Assembly: GCF_030915385.1 (NCBI RefSeq)
Contig: NZ_CP133268.1
Span: 2,347,430 to 2,411,429, forward strand
DNA length: 64,000 nt
Direction: 5' to 3'
From: Neobacillus sp. PS3-12
GTDB lineage: Bacteria > Bacillota > Bacilli > Bacillales > Cytobacillaceae
Shown here: positions 16,030-25,112 of the stretch, piece after piece
How positions within the stretch are numbered: the first letter of the stretch is position 1
Layout: each line of letters opens with the position of its first letter
Translations under genes and position numbers: made by a program
Notes under the pieces: model-generated
The model's database searches: none
Told to the model about the DNA's origin: nothing
Seen by the model: the letters and a program-made list of their open reading frames with translations, nothing else

Positions 16030-17995
16030 ACTTCATTCCCTCAATAATCCCTTTTACAAGTTTAACAGGAATGGACGATCCGCCGCGATTCTGGACATTT
16101 TCCACCATCATCGCAACCATTAGATTCGGCGAATTCACATTATACGTAACAAACCAGCCATTTTCCGTCCAGGTTTCGCCCTGTTTCTGCTTGATTTCCG
16201 CCGTACCCGTTTTTCCTGCCAGCGGATAATTCGCCATATCAGCGGCATGCGCCGTCCCATCCGCATCACCAACAACCTTGCGAAGGTCCGCAGCAATCAA
16301 CGCTGCATCTGCGCTAGATACGACCTGCTGCTTCCAAACTTGACTTTTAGCGTCGGACATCAGCAACACTGGTTTAATCATATTGCCACTATTCACAAAC
16401 GGCGTATAGGCAGACATCAAATGAACAATGCTCATTTGGACCTGACCTTGCCCATAGCCCGAATCTGCAAGCGAAATATCGGTATCCAATTTGCCAAATG
16501 TCGATTTGGTTAATGGGAATGGATACTTCATATCCTCCTCAAAACCAAACTTTTTCAGACCATCACTAAATGCCTGCTTGCCAATTTTCAACGCTGTTTG
16601 CGCAAAATAAATATTATCCGACAAGACTAATCCCCGTTCAAGGTTGACCGGACTTGACTCATGCACCCTTGTCACAAAATAATTGCCCCACGATTGATCC
16701 TTCTGCCATTTCGGGCCGCTAATCGCAATTCCCTCATTCGGATCAAACGCCTTTGCCGCAAGCCCTATAGCGGCCGTAATCGGCTTCATCGTTGAGCCTG
16801 GAGCATAGGTTTTATTAAAACGTGTTGCTAACGGCTCTTGAGGGTTACTTTGCAGCTGGTTCCAGGTATCTGAAGAAAAGCCTAGTACAGCCTGGTTCGG
16901 GTCAAACGACGGCGAACTGACAAGTGCGAGCGTTTCCCCTGTCATCGGGTTCATCGCCGCAGCCGTCCCTGCTTCTCCGTTCATGCCCGCAAACACTTTT
17001 TGCTGTGCATTCGCATCAATCGTCAACGAAACGTCCTTCCCATTTTCCACTTGTTTTTCGGCTAACACCTTCTCGGTACCGTCGGCCTTCTTAATCGTGA
17101 CCTTCACGCCCGATGTGCCGCGCAGCTGGTCCTCATACACCTGCTCAAGGCCTCTTTTTCCAATTACGTCACTGGCCGAATATCCTTTATGCTTTGACAG
17201 TTCATCGGCTGTAATCGTGCCCACATAGCCGATCAGCTGGGCTGCTGCATCCTTGTACGGATAAATGCGGGCTGGCACCTTCTTCGTCTGCACGGGTGCC
17301 AGGGCAATTAACTGCTGAATCCGCGCCTGGTCATCCAAAGCAACCTTCTTGAGCGGAACAAAATAATCAGGCTTCACCCAGCTTGCTGTAATCGCTTTGT
17401 TGATTTGGTCAGGCGTCATTTGCAGCAGGCTCGATAGCTGCGAAATCACTAAATCCTTCTGGTCGCCCATTTTTCCAGGAACAACGCCCACCTCGTAGGC
17501 CTGGCCATTCACCGCCATGCCGTTACCATTGCGGTCCACGATCTGCCCACGCACTGGATCTGTTGTTGCGAAGCTGATCTTGTTACCCTTTTTTAGGTCA
17601 GGAAAAATATACGTCGAGTTCCAATCCAAGTACCAATTTTTGTCTTCCTGCACCATATGAGCCGTCTTAGAAAACTGAATCGGCCCGGCAATCGAGTTCA
17701 TTTTTACCGAAAACGGCAGCTGTGCGGTTTCCTTCTCCGACTTCTTATAACTTAACTTAAGGTCGGAAACCTCCAAATCACCGTAAATCTTCTTATACCG
17801 GTCCACAAACTCGGTCTTGGTGATCGACTTCTTCGCATCCTTCGATAAATACCCATACATGCTCGAAAACTTTTGCTGCTTCCACAAATCTATGTATTCC
17901 GAAAATCTATCCTGCGCCGTCGGTCCCCGATTGCATCCCGCAATCACGAAAGTTAAAACCACTGCTGTAAAAAGGAACCCAATCCATTTTTTCAA
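16028..17995 (-). CDS. pbpC: Penicillin-binding protein 3 (MecA-type class B transpeptidase), lipoprotein
   Basis: A 655-residue cell-wall transpeptidase outside the membrane. It has a lipobox ending at Cys21, a MecA-like NTF2 domain (about 24-135), a PBP dimerisation domain (about 145-310) and a transpeptidase domain with catalytic Ser401 in STMK (401-404), SDN (459-461) and KTGT (595-598). This is the layout of B. subtilis PbpC and staphylococcal PBP2a, which often react slowly with beta-lactams. The stop codon lies inside the terminator stem. No regulator or resistance gene is adjacent, so it is a housekeeping enzyme. Confidence 0.92.
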   Translation of the reverse strand: MKKWIGFLFTAVVLTFVIAGCNRGPTAQDRFSEYIDLWKQQKFSSMYGYLSKDAKKSITKTEFVDRYKKIYGDLEVSDLKLSYKKSEKETAQLPFSVKMNSIAGPIQFSKTAHMVQEDKNWYLDWNSTYIFPDLKKGNKISFATTDPVRGQIVDRNGNGMAVNGQAYEVGVVPGKMGDQKDLVISQLSSLLQMTPDQINKAITASWVKPDYFVPLKKVALDDQARIQQLIALAPVQTKKVPARIYPYKDAAAQLIGYVGTITADELSKHKGYSASDVIGKRGLEQVYEDQLRGTSGVKVTIKKADGTEKVLAEKQVENGKDVSLTIDANAQQKVFAGMNGEAGTAAAMNPMTGETLALVSSPSFDPNQAVLGFSSDTWNQLQSNPQEPLATRFNKTYAPGSTMKPITAAIGLAAKAFDPNEGIAISGPKWQKDQSWGNYFVTRVHESSPVNLERGLVLSDNIYFAQTALKIGKQAFSDGLKKFGFEEDMKYPFPLTKSTFGKLDTDISLADSGYGQGQVQMSIVHLMSAYTPFVNSGNMIKPVLLMSDAKSQVWKQQVVSSADAALIAADLRKVVGDADGTAHAADMANYPLAGKTGTAEIKQKQGETWTENGWFVTYNVNSPNLMVAMMVENVQNRGGSSIPVKLVKGIIEGMK

Positions 17996-18121
17996 CTAGT
18001 ATCCCCCCTAAACCTTATTTATCTTTATTTTTACAGTTTTCCACCGGAATGGCAAAGAATAACATCACTTTATTGTGTTTCGACTCACAATTGTTGATTT
18101 TTCAAAGGATGATCCTGGGCA

Positions 18122-18308
18122 GAAGTTAACTTTTTCACGAACTTATTTTTCTGCGGAAGTTATCTTTTACACGAACCTGTTTTCCCGTGGAAGTTATCTT
18201 TTACACGAATCCTTTTTTCCACAGAAGTTATCTTTTGCACGAACCTATTTTTCCACAGAAGTTAACTTTTACACGAACCTACTTTCCCGCGGAAGTTATC
18301 TTTTACGC
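18122..18308. repeat. 34-bp tandem repeat array, six units
   Basis: GAAGTTA begins at 18122, 18156, 18190, 18224, 18258 and 18292, exactly 34 bp apart. Each unit continues as a CTTTTACACGAACCTA-like stretch and ends in a variable CCGCG, CCACA or CCGTG. The motif is unrelated to the TCCG arrays. It fills the 349-bp gap between the PBP3 and spoIIQ genes next to the spoIIQ terminator. Confidence 0.93.
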
Positions 18309-18335
18309 AAAAAAAGAGGAAGGTTACCCCTCCTC
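18309..18335 (-). terminator. Terminator of spoIIQ
   Basis: Stem GAGGAAGG/CCCTCCTC with a short loop and seven T on the minus strand. Confidence 0.75.
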
Positions 18336-18344
18336 CTTGATTCA

Positions 18345-19189
18345 TTATGAGTTTGTATCGCTAGAAGAGCTGTCAGGTGTTGTGCTCTTCGTTTTTGAAT
18401 CGTTTGTCGTTTTATCTTTAGTCGTATTAGTCGTTTTATCTTTAGTCGTTGAATCTGACTTTTGGTCACTAGTAACACTATCTGTTTTTTGTGTGGCAGA
18501 AGATTTCGTTTGCTCATCGGTCACTGCGTTTAACGGTTTGTTAAAGTAGTTTTGCGGATTGACTGCAACGCCATCTTTGCGGATTTCAAAATGTACATGT
18601 GTTCCAGCTTTTTCATTGAACAAGCTTTGTCCAGCCTCTGCAATAACTTGTCCTTGATCAATTTGGTCGCCAACCTTGACCTTCATATCTTTAACAGATT
18701 CATATTGAGTGACAACACCATTTCCATGATCAATTTCAATAACATTACCCAATAGAGAATCTTCTTGAACTTTTGTTACATTACCACCCATAGCAGCCAC
18801 AACATCAAAGGATTTACCATCTTTCATGCCAATGTCGATACCAGTGTTTGGAACATACGTATTTTTGTAAACAACTAACGCAGCTTCCTGATCGGCCTTT
18901 TTACCAGAGAAATCATAGAATTTCTTTTCGATCACGACTTGCTCGGCATCTTTTACAGGCATTTGGAAGTTTTCCATTTGCTTGTTAACTTCAACTGCTG
19001 GATTATCTTTCCCTGCAATATCACTAGAATTATAAGTGTATTTTTTCGTGTCGTTGTTGTGACTAGCTTGATACCAAAGGACCCGGTCAAAATGATTGCT
19101 GCACTTGCGATATAAATGGCTGGAAATACCCAACGCTTTTTCATAAAGCGTCTAAAACGAGAAGATTGTTTGTTTTCTTCCTCTCTCAT
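18345..19189 (-). CDS. spoIIQ: Forespore engulfment protein SpoIIQ (frameshifted)
   Basis: SpoIIQ is a forespore membrane protein that binds SpoIIIAH across the intermembrane space. The N-terminal cytoplasmic stretch MREEENKQSS and one membrane segment are followed by an extracellular M23 (LytM) domain with HVHFEIRKDG near its end. The membrane segment is split between two frames: one base is missing from a C-run at 19082-19084, and restoring it joins IILTG to VLWYQAS. The M23 domain shows HVHFEIRK; other metal-site residues appear degenerate, as in SpoIIQ. A long Ser/Thr/Lys/Asp tail ends the protein. ATG 19189 is chosen for GAGGTGAT upstream. Confidence 0.9.
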
Positions 19190-19263
19190 GATCATCACCT
19201 CAGCAATCATTCTGAACAGATCGGTAGAATAATATACACACCCTCAAAAAATTTTTTGGTTTA

Positions 19264-19276
19264 TTTTTCGACAAAG
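19264..19276. promoter_or_regulatory. Spo0A-box-like site upstream of spoIIQ
   Basis: On the minus strand this is CTTTGTCGAAAAA, a full match to the TTTGTCGAAA core. It lies 75 bp upstream of spoIIQ and just past the stop of the preceding gene. B. subtilis spoIIQ is driven by sigma-F, so the site may be incidental. Confidence 0.3.
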
Positions 19277-19285
19277 TGATTTATT

Positions 19286-20281
19286 TTATTCATCAAATGG
19301 GAAATTTTTTTCAGGTCTATAATAAATACGACCTTTCTTGGATCCGGTGAAAGGCAAATTTAGGGATTTGAGGATGTAATTTGCAGCATCAGAGGAGGAT
19401 ATTTGGAGAAACCAGCGCAATTCTGCGTTTGTGATTGTCGGCTTGATTAGTAGGAAATAGTCGTTGATCGTTGGGATATAAGCTGTTTTTGATTGATAAT
19501 TACAATGAAGGCAAATCCATAGACCGTACTTATTAAATTGCATTGCTAGCAAATTACATTTGGGACAATGAACACCTGTACTGACGTCTTTTGGAGGGAT
19601 TTCATACATTTTCTGGATATTGTACTTTAGAGGAGTATGTGCCGCTAACAAGGCATCTTCTATATTTTTTAAACTAGATTTTGTGAGGGAATTGGGGAGT
19701 GGAGCAATCTGGTTGATTTTTTCAATTAAGGTTTCACCAGTACACACCTTTTTAAAAATATGTTCATATCCAGGATCAGCAGTAATAATCGATTTTTCAT
19801 TACTGTTTGCGAATAAATACTCAATTGGGAAATGACCAAAACCATTTTGCGCTAACCACATTCCTAATTGCAGTGCCTGTTCTCGAGCTTGTAATACTGG
19901 ATTTTGCGTACGCTCCCGTTTATTTTTATCGGGATATATTTTTATAACTTGGTCAAGGTGTTTATCAAAATGAATATCACATTTCCAGTTTTTCACTTCA
20001 ATGTTTAATGGGAGAATGAAAGTGGATAGGACTAGTTTATCAATTTGAAAAAAATTGTCACTATTGGGGCATGGTAATCGAAGTCCATGTATAATATCGA
20101 ATTGATCAGGGGCCAGCTTGTCCAAAAAATAAGAGATTTCCTTCTCACCGCGGTATCCAGTCATTCTACGATGGTAGTCTTCTTCAATCTCACCTCGTTT
20201 CGGGTGGAATCTTTTGATTCTCCTTTTGTATGCTTCGTCAATTAGGACTCTTTCTGGAATTTTGAGGTGGTTCAAATCCAC
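19286..20281 (-). CDS. NERD domain protein with C-terminal zinc ribbon
   Basis: A 331-residue protein. The N-terminal half has a nuclease-related (NERD) domain: GYRGEKEISYFLDKL, then FFQIDKLVLS and NIEVKNWKCDI, which keep the Glu, Asp and ExK residues of a PD-(D/E)XK-like core. A Cys4 zinc ribbon follows (CPKCN...CLHC). It is homologous to the protein at 46187-47233, with the same domain order, and both are next to repeat arrays. The frame opens at GTG 20290 and ATG 20287, but GGAG is spaced for GTG 20281. NERD proteins have been linked to DNA processing; no specific role is known here. Confidence 0.75.
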   Translation of the reverse strand: MDLNHLKIPERVLIDEAYKRRIKRFHPKRGEIEEDYHRRMTGYRGEKEISYFLDKLAPDQFDIIHGLRLPCPNSDNFFQIDKLVLSTFILPLNIEVKNWKCDIHFDKHLDQVIKIYPDKNKRERTQNPVLQAREQALQLGMWLAQNGFGHFPIEYLFANSNEKSIITADPGYEHIFKKVCTGETLIEKINQIAPLPNSLTKSSLKNIEDALLAAHTPLKYNIQKMYEIPPKDVSTGVHCPKCNLLAMQFNKYGLWICLHCNYQSKTAYIPTINDYFLLIKPTITNAELRWFLQISSSDAANYILKSLNLPFTGSKKGRIYYRPEKNFPFDE

Positions 20282-20394
20282 AAGCATCACTCCTTTTTTA
20301 CTTTCACGTAGATATTCTATTTTTTCTTTTCTCTTCCTTCTCTTATTTCAAGATATTTGTTACTAAATTATGAATTTACTCCGAATGCTTTGTG

Positions 20395-20945
20395 GTATTT
20401 CCGAACATATCCACCTTTTATCCAAACTTTTTCCTCCTTTATCCGTACAACCCGGTATATCCGCAAACTCTCCTTCTTTTCCGAACATATCCACCTTTTA
20501 TCCGAACTTTTTCCTCCTTTATCCGCACAACCCGATATATCCGCAAACTCCACCTTCTTTTCCGAACATATCCACCTTTTATCCGAACTTTTTCATCCTT
20601 TATCCGTACAACCCGGTATATCCGCAAACTCCTCTTTCTTTTCCGAACATATCCACCTTTTATCCGAACTTTTTCATCCTTTATCCGTACAACCCGGTAT
20701 ATCCGCAAACTCTCCTTCTTTTCCGAACATATCCACCTTTTATCCAAACTTTTTCCTCCTTTATCCGTACAACCCGGTATATCCGCAAACTCTCCTTCTT
20801 TTCCGAACATATCCACCTTTTATCCGAACTTTTTCATCCTTTATCCGTACAACCCGGTATATCCGCAAACTCCTCTTTCTTTTCCGAACATATCCACCTT
20901 TTATCCGAACTTTTTCATCCTTTATCCGTACACCCCAATATTTTC
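20395..20945. repeat. 80/81-bp tandem repeat array, seven units
   Basis: The motif CCGAACATATCCACCTTTTA starts at 20401, 20481, 20562, 20643, 20723, 20803 and 20884, so units are 80 or 81 bp. The TCCG sub-motifs within a unit are spaced 21, 21, 18 and 20/21 bp. The sequence is the reverse complement of the array at 10966-11460, so it is inverted relative to that one. It fills the 718-bp gap between the NERD gene and spoIID. Long open frames on both strands are by-products of the period. Confidence 0.95.
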
Positions 20946-20972
20946 GTAACTCCACACCATCTCCTCCAAAAA

Positions 20973-21004
20973 AATAACCAGTCCCCCCACGGGGACTGGT
21001 TATT
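20973..21004 (-). terminator. Terminator of spoIID
   Basis: Perfect 14-bp stem (20973-20986 with 20991-21004) and a CCAC loop with T-runs on both sides; the stem includes the end of spoIID. Confidence 0.9.
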
Positions 21005-22034
21005 TTTTCGCCGTAATCATCGCGAGCATGTTGTCGGTAGAAGTGATGGCGACGCCGGTATAATAGTGTTCCACGATATCCTTGTATGTTTTACCTGCGG
21101 CGGCCATTCCATTCGCACCATATTGGCTCATGCCGACGCCGTGACCGTAACCCTTTGTACTAATAACGATGTTACCGCCTTTACGTACCCAACTGAAGTC
21201 GGACGATTTCAATCCGAGTTTCTCGCGAATGTCCTTCCCCGTCAACGTTTTACTTCCGAACTTCACAACCCCGACACGCTTGCCAGCTGTTCGCTCAGTG
21301 ATTTGTCCGATCTGTGAACCATTCCCCAAACGGACCCCAAGTTTCGCCTCAATATCCGCAACCGTAAATGTCTGCTGGTTACTGAATTTGGGTGAGCTTT
21401 TATCCCATGGGCTCGTGACACTCCGTAGATAAGGAAGTTTACTTGGCCAGTAATCCTCGGAATTTTCGGTGTAGCCATTGCTGGTGGAGAAGAAGGTAGC
21501 CTGGATGGGCTCACCGTTGTAGGTTAAAATTTGGCCGCTCGTGGCCCTTACGGCATCGAGGACCTTTTTCCTTTTCCAGCTGTAATCCGCTCCCCACTCC
21601 TTGCGCAGCTGATCGTCACTGGAGTAGACCTGATCCATGGTCGTGTCACCGACTTGGGCACCCTTTGGCAATCCGAGATGATTCTGCTTGCTCATTAATT
21701 GTTTGACGATATAGGTTCTCGCTGTTAACGCCTGTGCTTTTAGGGCCTCTTCATTAAAATCAGCCGGCATTTCCGATGCCACGACACCAACGAGGTAATC
21801 TTCTAGGGGAACTTCCTCAATCTTGGATTTGGAAAAACGGTACACACCCACTTCCACACCTGCGTCTGCCGTTACGGTTGATGTTTTCGTTTTTTTCGAA
21901 GTCTGGTTGAGACTTTCACCTAATTTTCCGCTAACCTTTCCTTCTGAAAAAGGTATGACCAGGATGGCTGGAACGATTAAGGTTACGGCAAACAAGAGTG
22001 ATAAGAGTACGATGAGTGGTTTGTATTTTTTCAT
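21000..22034 (-). CDS. spoIID: Stage II sporulation protein D, lytic transglycosylase
   Basis: A 344-residue protein with an N-terminal membrane segment (about residues 5-28) and a SpoIID/LytB domain. SpoIID cleaves denuded peptidoglycan glycans with SpoIIP and SpoIIM to drive engulfment. The catalytic Glu of the family lies in the stretch VASEMPADFNEEALKAQA. Further motifs are FFSTSNGYTENSEDYW and the ending GYGHGVGMSQYGANGMA. Length equals B. subtilis SpoIID. It follows murA, as in B. subtilis, where it is sigma-E-controlled. Confidence 0.95.
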   Translation of the reverse strand: MKKYKPLIVLLSLLFAVTLIVPAILVIPFSEGKVSGKLGESLNQTSKKTKTSTVTADAGVEVGVYRFSKSKIEEVPLEDYLVGVVASEMPADFNEEALKAQALTARTYIVKQLMSKQNHLGLPKGAQVGDTTMDQVYSSDDQLRKEWGADYSWKRKKVLDAVRATSGQILTYNGEPIQATFFSTSNGYTENSEDYWPSKLPYLRSVTSPWDKSSPKFSNQQTFTVADIEAKLGVRLGNGSQIGQITERTAGKRVGVVKFGSKTLTGKDIREKLGLKSSDFSWVRKGGNIVISTKGYGHGVGMSQYGANGMAAAGKTYKDIVEHYYTGVAITSTDNMLAMITAKK

Positions 22035-22186
22035 GAATGGGCCCTCCCGTATGAAGTTTTACCATTCATACATATGGGAGAGGACAAGCATTTATGACTA
22101 AACTTTTGGAGAAATTCGGGGATAAAAAAGTAGTATAAATTAACAAAATCTTTCATATTAAAAAAATGTGGAGATCCCACACGCTG

Positions 22187-22228
22187 AAAAAAAATAAAAC
22201 CGAAGAACGCAAGTATGCTACACTCTTC
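22187..22228 (-). terminator. Weak hairpin after murA
   Basis: CGAAGA (22201 region) pairs with TCTTCG about 17 nt downstream, and the minus-strand 3' side has eight T (AAAAAAAA near 22187). The stem is imperfect. Confidence 0.4.
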
Positions 22229-22251
22229 GCAGGCTCTTAATATAAAATTAA

Positions 22252-23562
22252 TTAGGCATTTAAATCAGATACAAGTGGTTCTACGACTGTAAATGTTTCT
22301 TCTTCTTCTTTAACGCGTTCAATATCAGCGCCGAGCATTGCTAACTTTTCATGGAAATTTACATAACCACGATCCAAATGCTTCAATTCTGTTACACGCG
22401 TTACGCCATCAGCAACTAATCCAGCAAGAATAAGTGCCGCTGCGGCACGAAGATCCGTTGCAGCTACTTCTGCGCCTTGAAGATTTGATAAGCCATTAAG
22501 GATGACTGAACGTCCTTCAATTTTGATGTCAGCATTCATGCGGCGAAATTCTTCGACATGCATGAAGCGATTTTCAAAAACTGTCTCGGTAATCATGCTT
22601 GTTCCTTCGGCGCGAAGTAAAAGAGCCATCATTTGTGATTGCATATCCGTTGGGAAACCAGGATGTGGCATCGTTTTAATATCAGCTGCTTTTAGCTTTT
22701 CAGGGCCAATTACACGAACACCGTCATTTTCTTCGATAATTGTGACACCCATTTCCTCCATTTTGGCAATGAGGGAAGATATGTGTTCTGGCACTGCGTT
22801 TTTTACAAGGACATTACCACCTGTAATCGCTGCAGCTACCATAAAGGTACCAGCTTCAATTCGGTCAGGAATAATCGTATGGTCTGCACCAAATAATTGC
22901 CTTACTCCTTCAATTCGAATTGTACCTGTACCGGCGCCTTTAACATTTGCGCCCATTTTATTAAGGAAATTAGCAAGGTCGACGATTTCAGGTTCTTTTG
23001 CGACGTTTTCAATAACGGTAGTTCCTTCTGCAAGTGAAGCAGCCATCATGATATTTTCGGTTGCTCCTACACTTGGAAAATCTAGATATATCTTGGCCCC
23101 TTTCAAGCGGCCGTCTACTTCCGCTTCAATGAAGCCATTCCCTACCTTAACCTTTGCACCCATTGCTTCAAAACCTTTAAGGTGCTGGTCGATAGGGCGG
23201 GATCCAATAGCACATCCTCCGGGAAGCGCAACCCGAGCTCGCCCATTGCGAGCGAGCAGTGATCCCATTACAAGGACGGAAGCACGCATTTTTCGAACGT
23301 ATTCGAATGGCGCTTCTTCTTTCAACTCTCTGGATGCATTAACGGTAACTGTATTATTTTCAAAAACCACTTCTGCGTTTAAGGTTCGTAATACTTCATT
23401 AATTGTGTATACATCGGAGAGAGTTGGCACATCTCTTAATACACTTTTTCCATCACTTGCTAATAATGTTGCAGCGATAACCGGCAGCACGGAATTTTTT
23501 GCGCCTTCAACTCTAACCGTACCATATAGCCTTTGTCCGCCGCGGACGATAATCTTTTCCAA
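22252..23562 (-). CDS. murA: UDP-N-acetylglucosamine 1-carboxyvinyltransferase MurA
   Basis: A 436-residue cytosolic enzyme that transfers enolpyruvate from PEP to UDP-GlcNAc, the first committed step of peptidoglycan synthesis. The catalytic Cys is in [12 protein letters not shown], and [14 protein letters not shown] near the N-terminus binds substrate. Its position between ywmB and spoIID identifies it as the murAA copy. The start is TTG 23562, preceded by GGAGGGG 7 nt away. Full length, no anomalies. Confidence 0.95.
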   Translation of the reverse strand: MEKIIVRGGQRLYGTVRVEGAKNSVLPVIAATLLASDGKSVLRDVPTLSDVYTINEVLRTLNAEVVFENNTVTVNASRELKEEAPFEYVRKMRASVLVMGSLLARNGRARVALPGGCAIGSRPIDQHLKGFEAMGAKVKVGNGFIEAEVDGRLKGAKIYLDFPSVGATENIMMAASLAEGTTVIENVAKEPEIVDLANFLNKMGANVKGAGTGTIRIEGVRQLFGADHTIIPDRIEAGTFMVAAAITGGNVLVKNAVPEHISSLIAKMEEMGVTIIEENDGVRVIGPEKLKAADIKTMPHPGFPTDMQSQMMALLLRAEGTSMITETVFENRFMHVEEFRRMNADIKIEGRSVILNGLSNLQGAEVAATDLRAAAALILAGLVADGVTRVTELKHLDRGYVNFHEKLAMLGADIERVKEEEETFTVVEPLVSDLNA

Positions 23563-23594
23563 GAGTATTCCCCTCCGCGTCCATATTCTCTATA

Positions 23595-24338
23595 TTAATA
23601 TTCAATCGTTATGATTGGTGTGCCAACTACAACGGTAGTCTTAGCGCCCAATCCTTCTGAGCGAACACCGATTTGCAAATTACGATTTTTGATCGAATCC
23701 GCAAAACTTGGTGACTCTGCCGTAACCGACATGAAATTATCCTCTTTTAAGGCTTCTATCTCTTTCGCATTAAAAATTTTCAATAAATGATTCATTGCTT
23801 TTGGCAAAGACGTATACATCTTATCACCGAATTCACCTTTTATACAAGAGAAAATTGTTGGTATACCGTGAAATATGTCGTTTAGCCTATTTTTGTACTG
23901 ATCCGATGTAAAAAAGGACTCTGACGCTTCATTCCACTTATCCCCGCTGACCCGATAAACGATATAGGCATCGACAGGTTTGTTTGTGTGGGTTGCCATA
24001 ATTTGAAGTAATTCCTGGTGGTGTTTAGAAGTTGGAGATTTTGCTGATACTTCCCATTTTTGGCTGGTATTTGACTCGGACCATTCCCAGTTGGGATATC
24101 TTTGCTTAAGCTTTTGCGCATATTCCTTTACTTCATCCGCACTCTTTAGGTTTACCAAATGCTCTCTTGCATAGAAAGACCATTCTGTGAGTAAAATATT
24201 CTCGTTTTTCAATGCCGTGACTAATTTTTTTAGGTCAGTATCTCGCTCTCCCGCTGAGACTACTGTCCGATTCCCAATTTGGAAAATAATAAAACCAACC
24301 ATTAAAAAAAGAACAATATACATTGTTTTATTTTTCAT
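23595..24338 (-). CDS. ywmB: YwmB family protein
   Basis: A 247-residue secreted or membrane-anchored protein of unknown function (YwmB/DUF1779 family). An N-terminal signal or anchor runs through about residues 5-22. The mature part begins near [20 protein letters not shown] and carries the family segments REHLVNL and [10 protein letters not shown]. The frame is open from 24404, but ATG 24338 is chosen because AAGGGGA is 8 nt upstream. It lies directly before murA as in B. subtilis and is probably cotranscribed with it. Confidence 0.85.
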   Translation of the reverse strand: MKNKTMYIVLFLMVGFIIFQIGNRTVVSAGERDTDLKKLVTALKNENILLTEWSFYAREHLVNLKSADEVKEYAQKLKQRYPNWEWSESNTSQKWEVSAKSPTSKHHQELLQIMATHTNKPVDAYIVYRVSGDKWNEASESFFTSDQYKNRLNDIFHGIPTIFSCIKGEFGDKMYTSLPKAMNHLLKIFNAKEIEALKEDNFMSVTAESPSFADSIKNRNLQIGVRSEGLGAKTTVVVGTPIITIEY

Positions 24339-24508
24339 CTCTACACTCCCCTTATCTTCATTGTTACCAAGAAGAGGGAGAGCATACTTGGGAAAAGTCG
24401 TCACTATTTGACAATTGCTATTTTCCTAATTTATTCATCCGTTATGTTCAATACCACACAAATTGAATTTTACTCAAAATCCTAATAAATAGAAACATGT
24501 ACAAGGAC

Positions 24509-24757
24509 CTATATTTGTATGTATTGTAAAATTAACGGCAGCTGTTTTGACCACTGATAGTAATCCAGGAAAAAATTACTGACGGATGAACCGATGATAA
24601 TCGCTAATATTATATACAGCAACCTAGCTTGAAAAACATGGTTTGGTTTTATTAGCTTGTCTAAGCGAACTGCCTGCAATGCCCACCAAGATATGGCAAT
24701 AAATACCAAATGGGATAATAGGCTTAACAAGGCATCCTGCCCAAAATCATTTACCAT
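24509..24757 (-). CDS. ywzB: DUF1146 (YwzB-like) small membrane protein
   Basis: An 82-residue protein with two transmembrane helices (about 8-28 and 44-66) separated by a short loop with LDKLIKPNHVFQARLL, the conserved stretch of the DUF1146/YwzB family. Function is unknown. It lies between ywmB and the nuo operon; in B. subtilis ywzB is similarly near ywmB and the atp genes. Confidence 0.8.
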   Translation of the reverse strand: MVNDFGQDALLSLLSHLVFIAISWWALQAVRLDKLIKPNHVFQARLLYIILAIIIGSSVSNFFLDYYQWSKQLPLILQYIQI

Positions 24758-25070
24758 CCTGTCACCTCACTTTTTTAACCATGATTATAGTAACACATTG
24801 AACGCAAAAAAGCAGAAAAGATTGTCCCTTTTTTGAAAAAAATTTGACATATTATTTTAATCAAATATATTGATATAACAAGGTTTTCGAGGAATTTGAT
24901 TTGTTAACGTTTACATTAATTTCAGGTTTTACAGATGTTTATTAGATAGCACACGTTTCTTTTAGAAATTAACATGTTATTCATAAATATATCCTTAAAT
25001 AATGTCATAGATTACAAAATTTTGTAATTTTTGTCGCATTTTTTGTTAAAAACTTTCCACATATAAAAAA
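24758..25070. other. AT-rich intergenic region, no gene seen
   Basis: This gap upstream of ywzB and downstream of nuoN is strongly AT-rich. TTGACA occurs on the plus strand at about 24844, but there is no downstream plus-strand gene to use it. No repeat, palindrome or coding potential stands out. Confidence 0.4.
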
Positions 25071-25104
25071 AAGCCAAGTACCCAAATCGGGCACTTGGCT
25101 TTTT
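25071..25104 (-). terminator. Terminator of the nuo operon
   Basis: Stem AAAGCCAAGT.CCC/GGG.ACTTGGCTTT with one mismatch, and T-run on the minus-strand 3' side. Confidence 0.88.
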
Positions 25105-25112
25105 ACGTTCCA

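Noticed and set aside
20357..21317. Several ORFs up to 315 codons over the 80/81-bp array and into spoIID.
   Set aside because: They come from the same periodic sequence, and the 3' part overlaps spoIID on the other strand.
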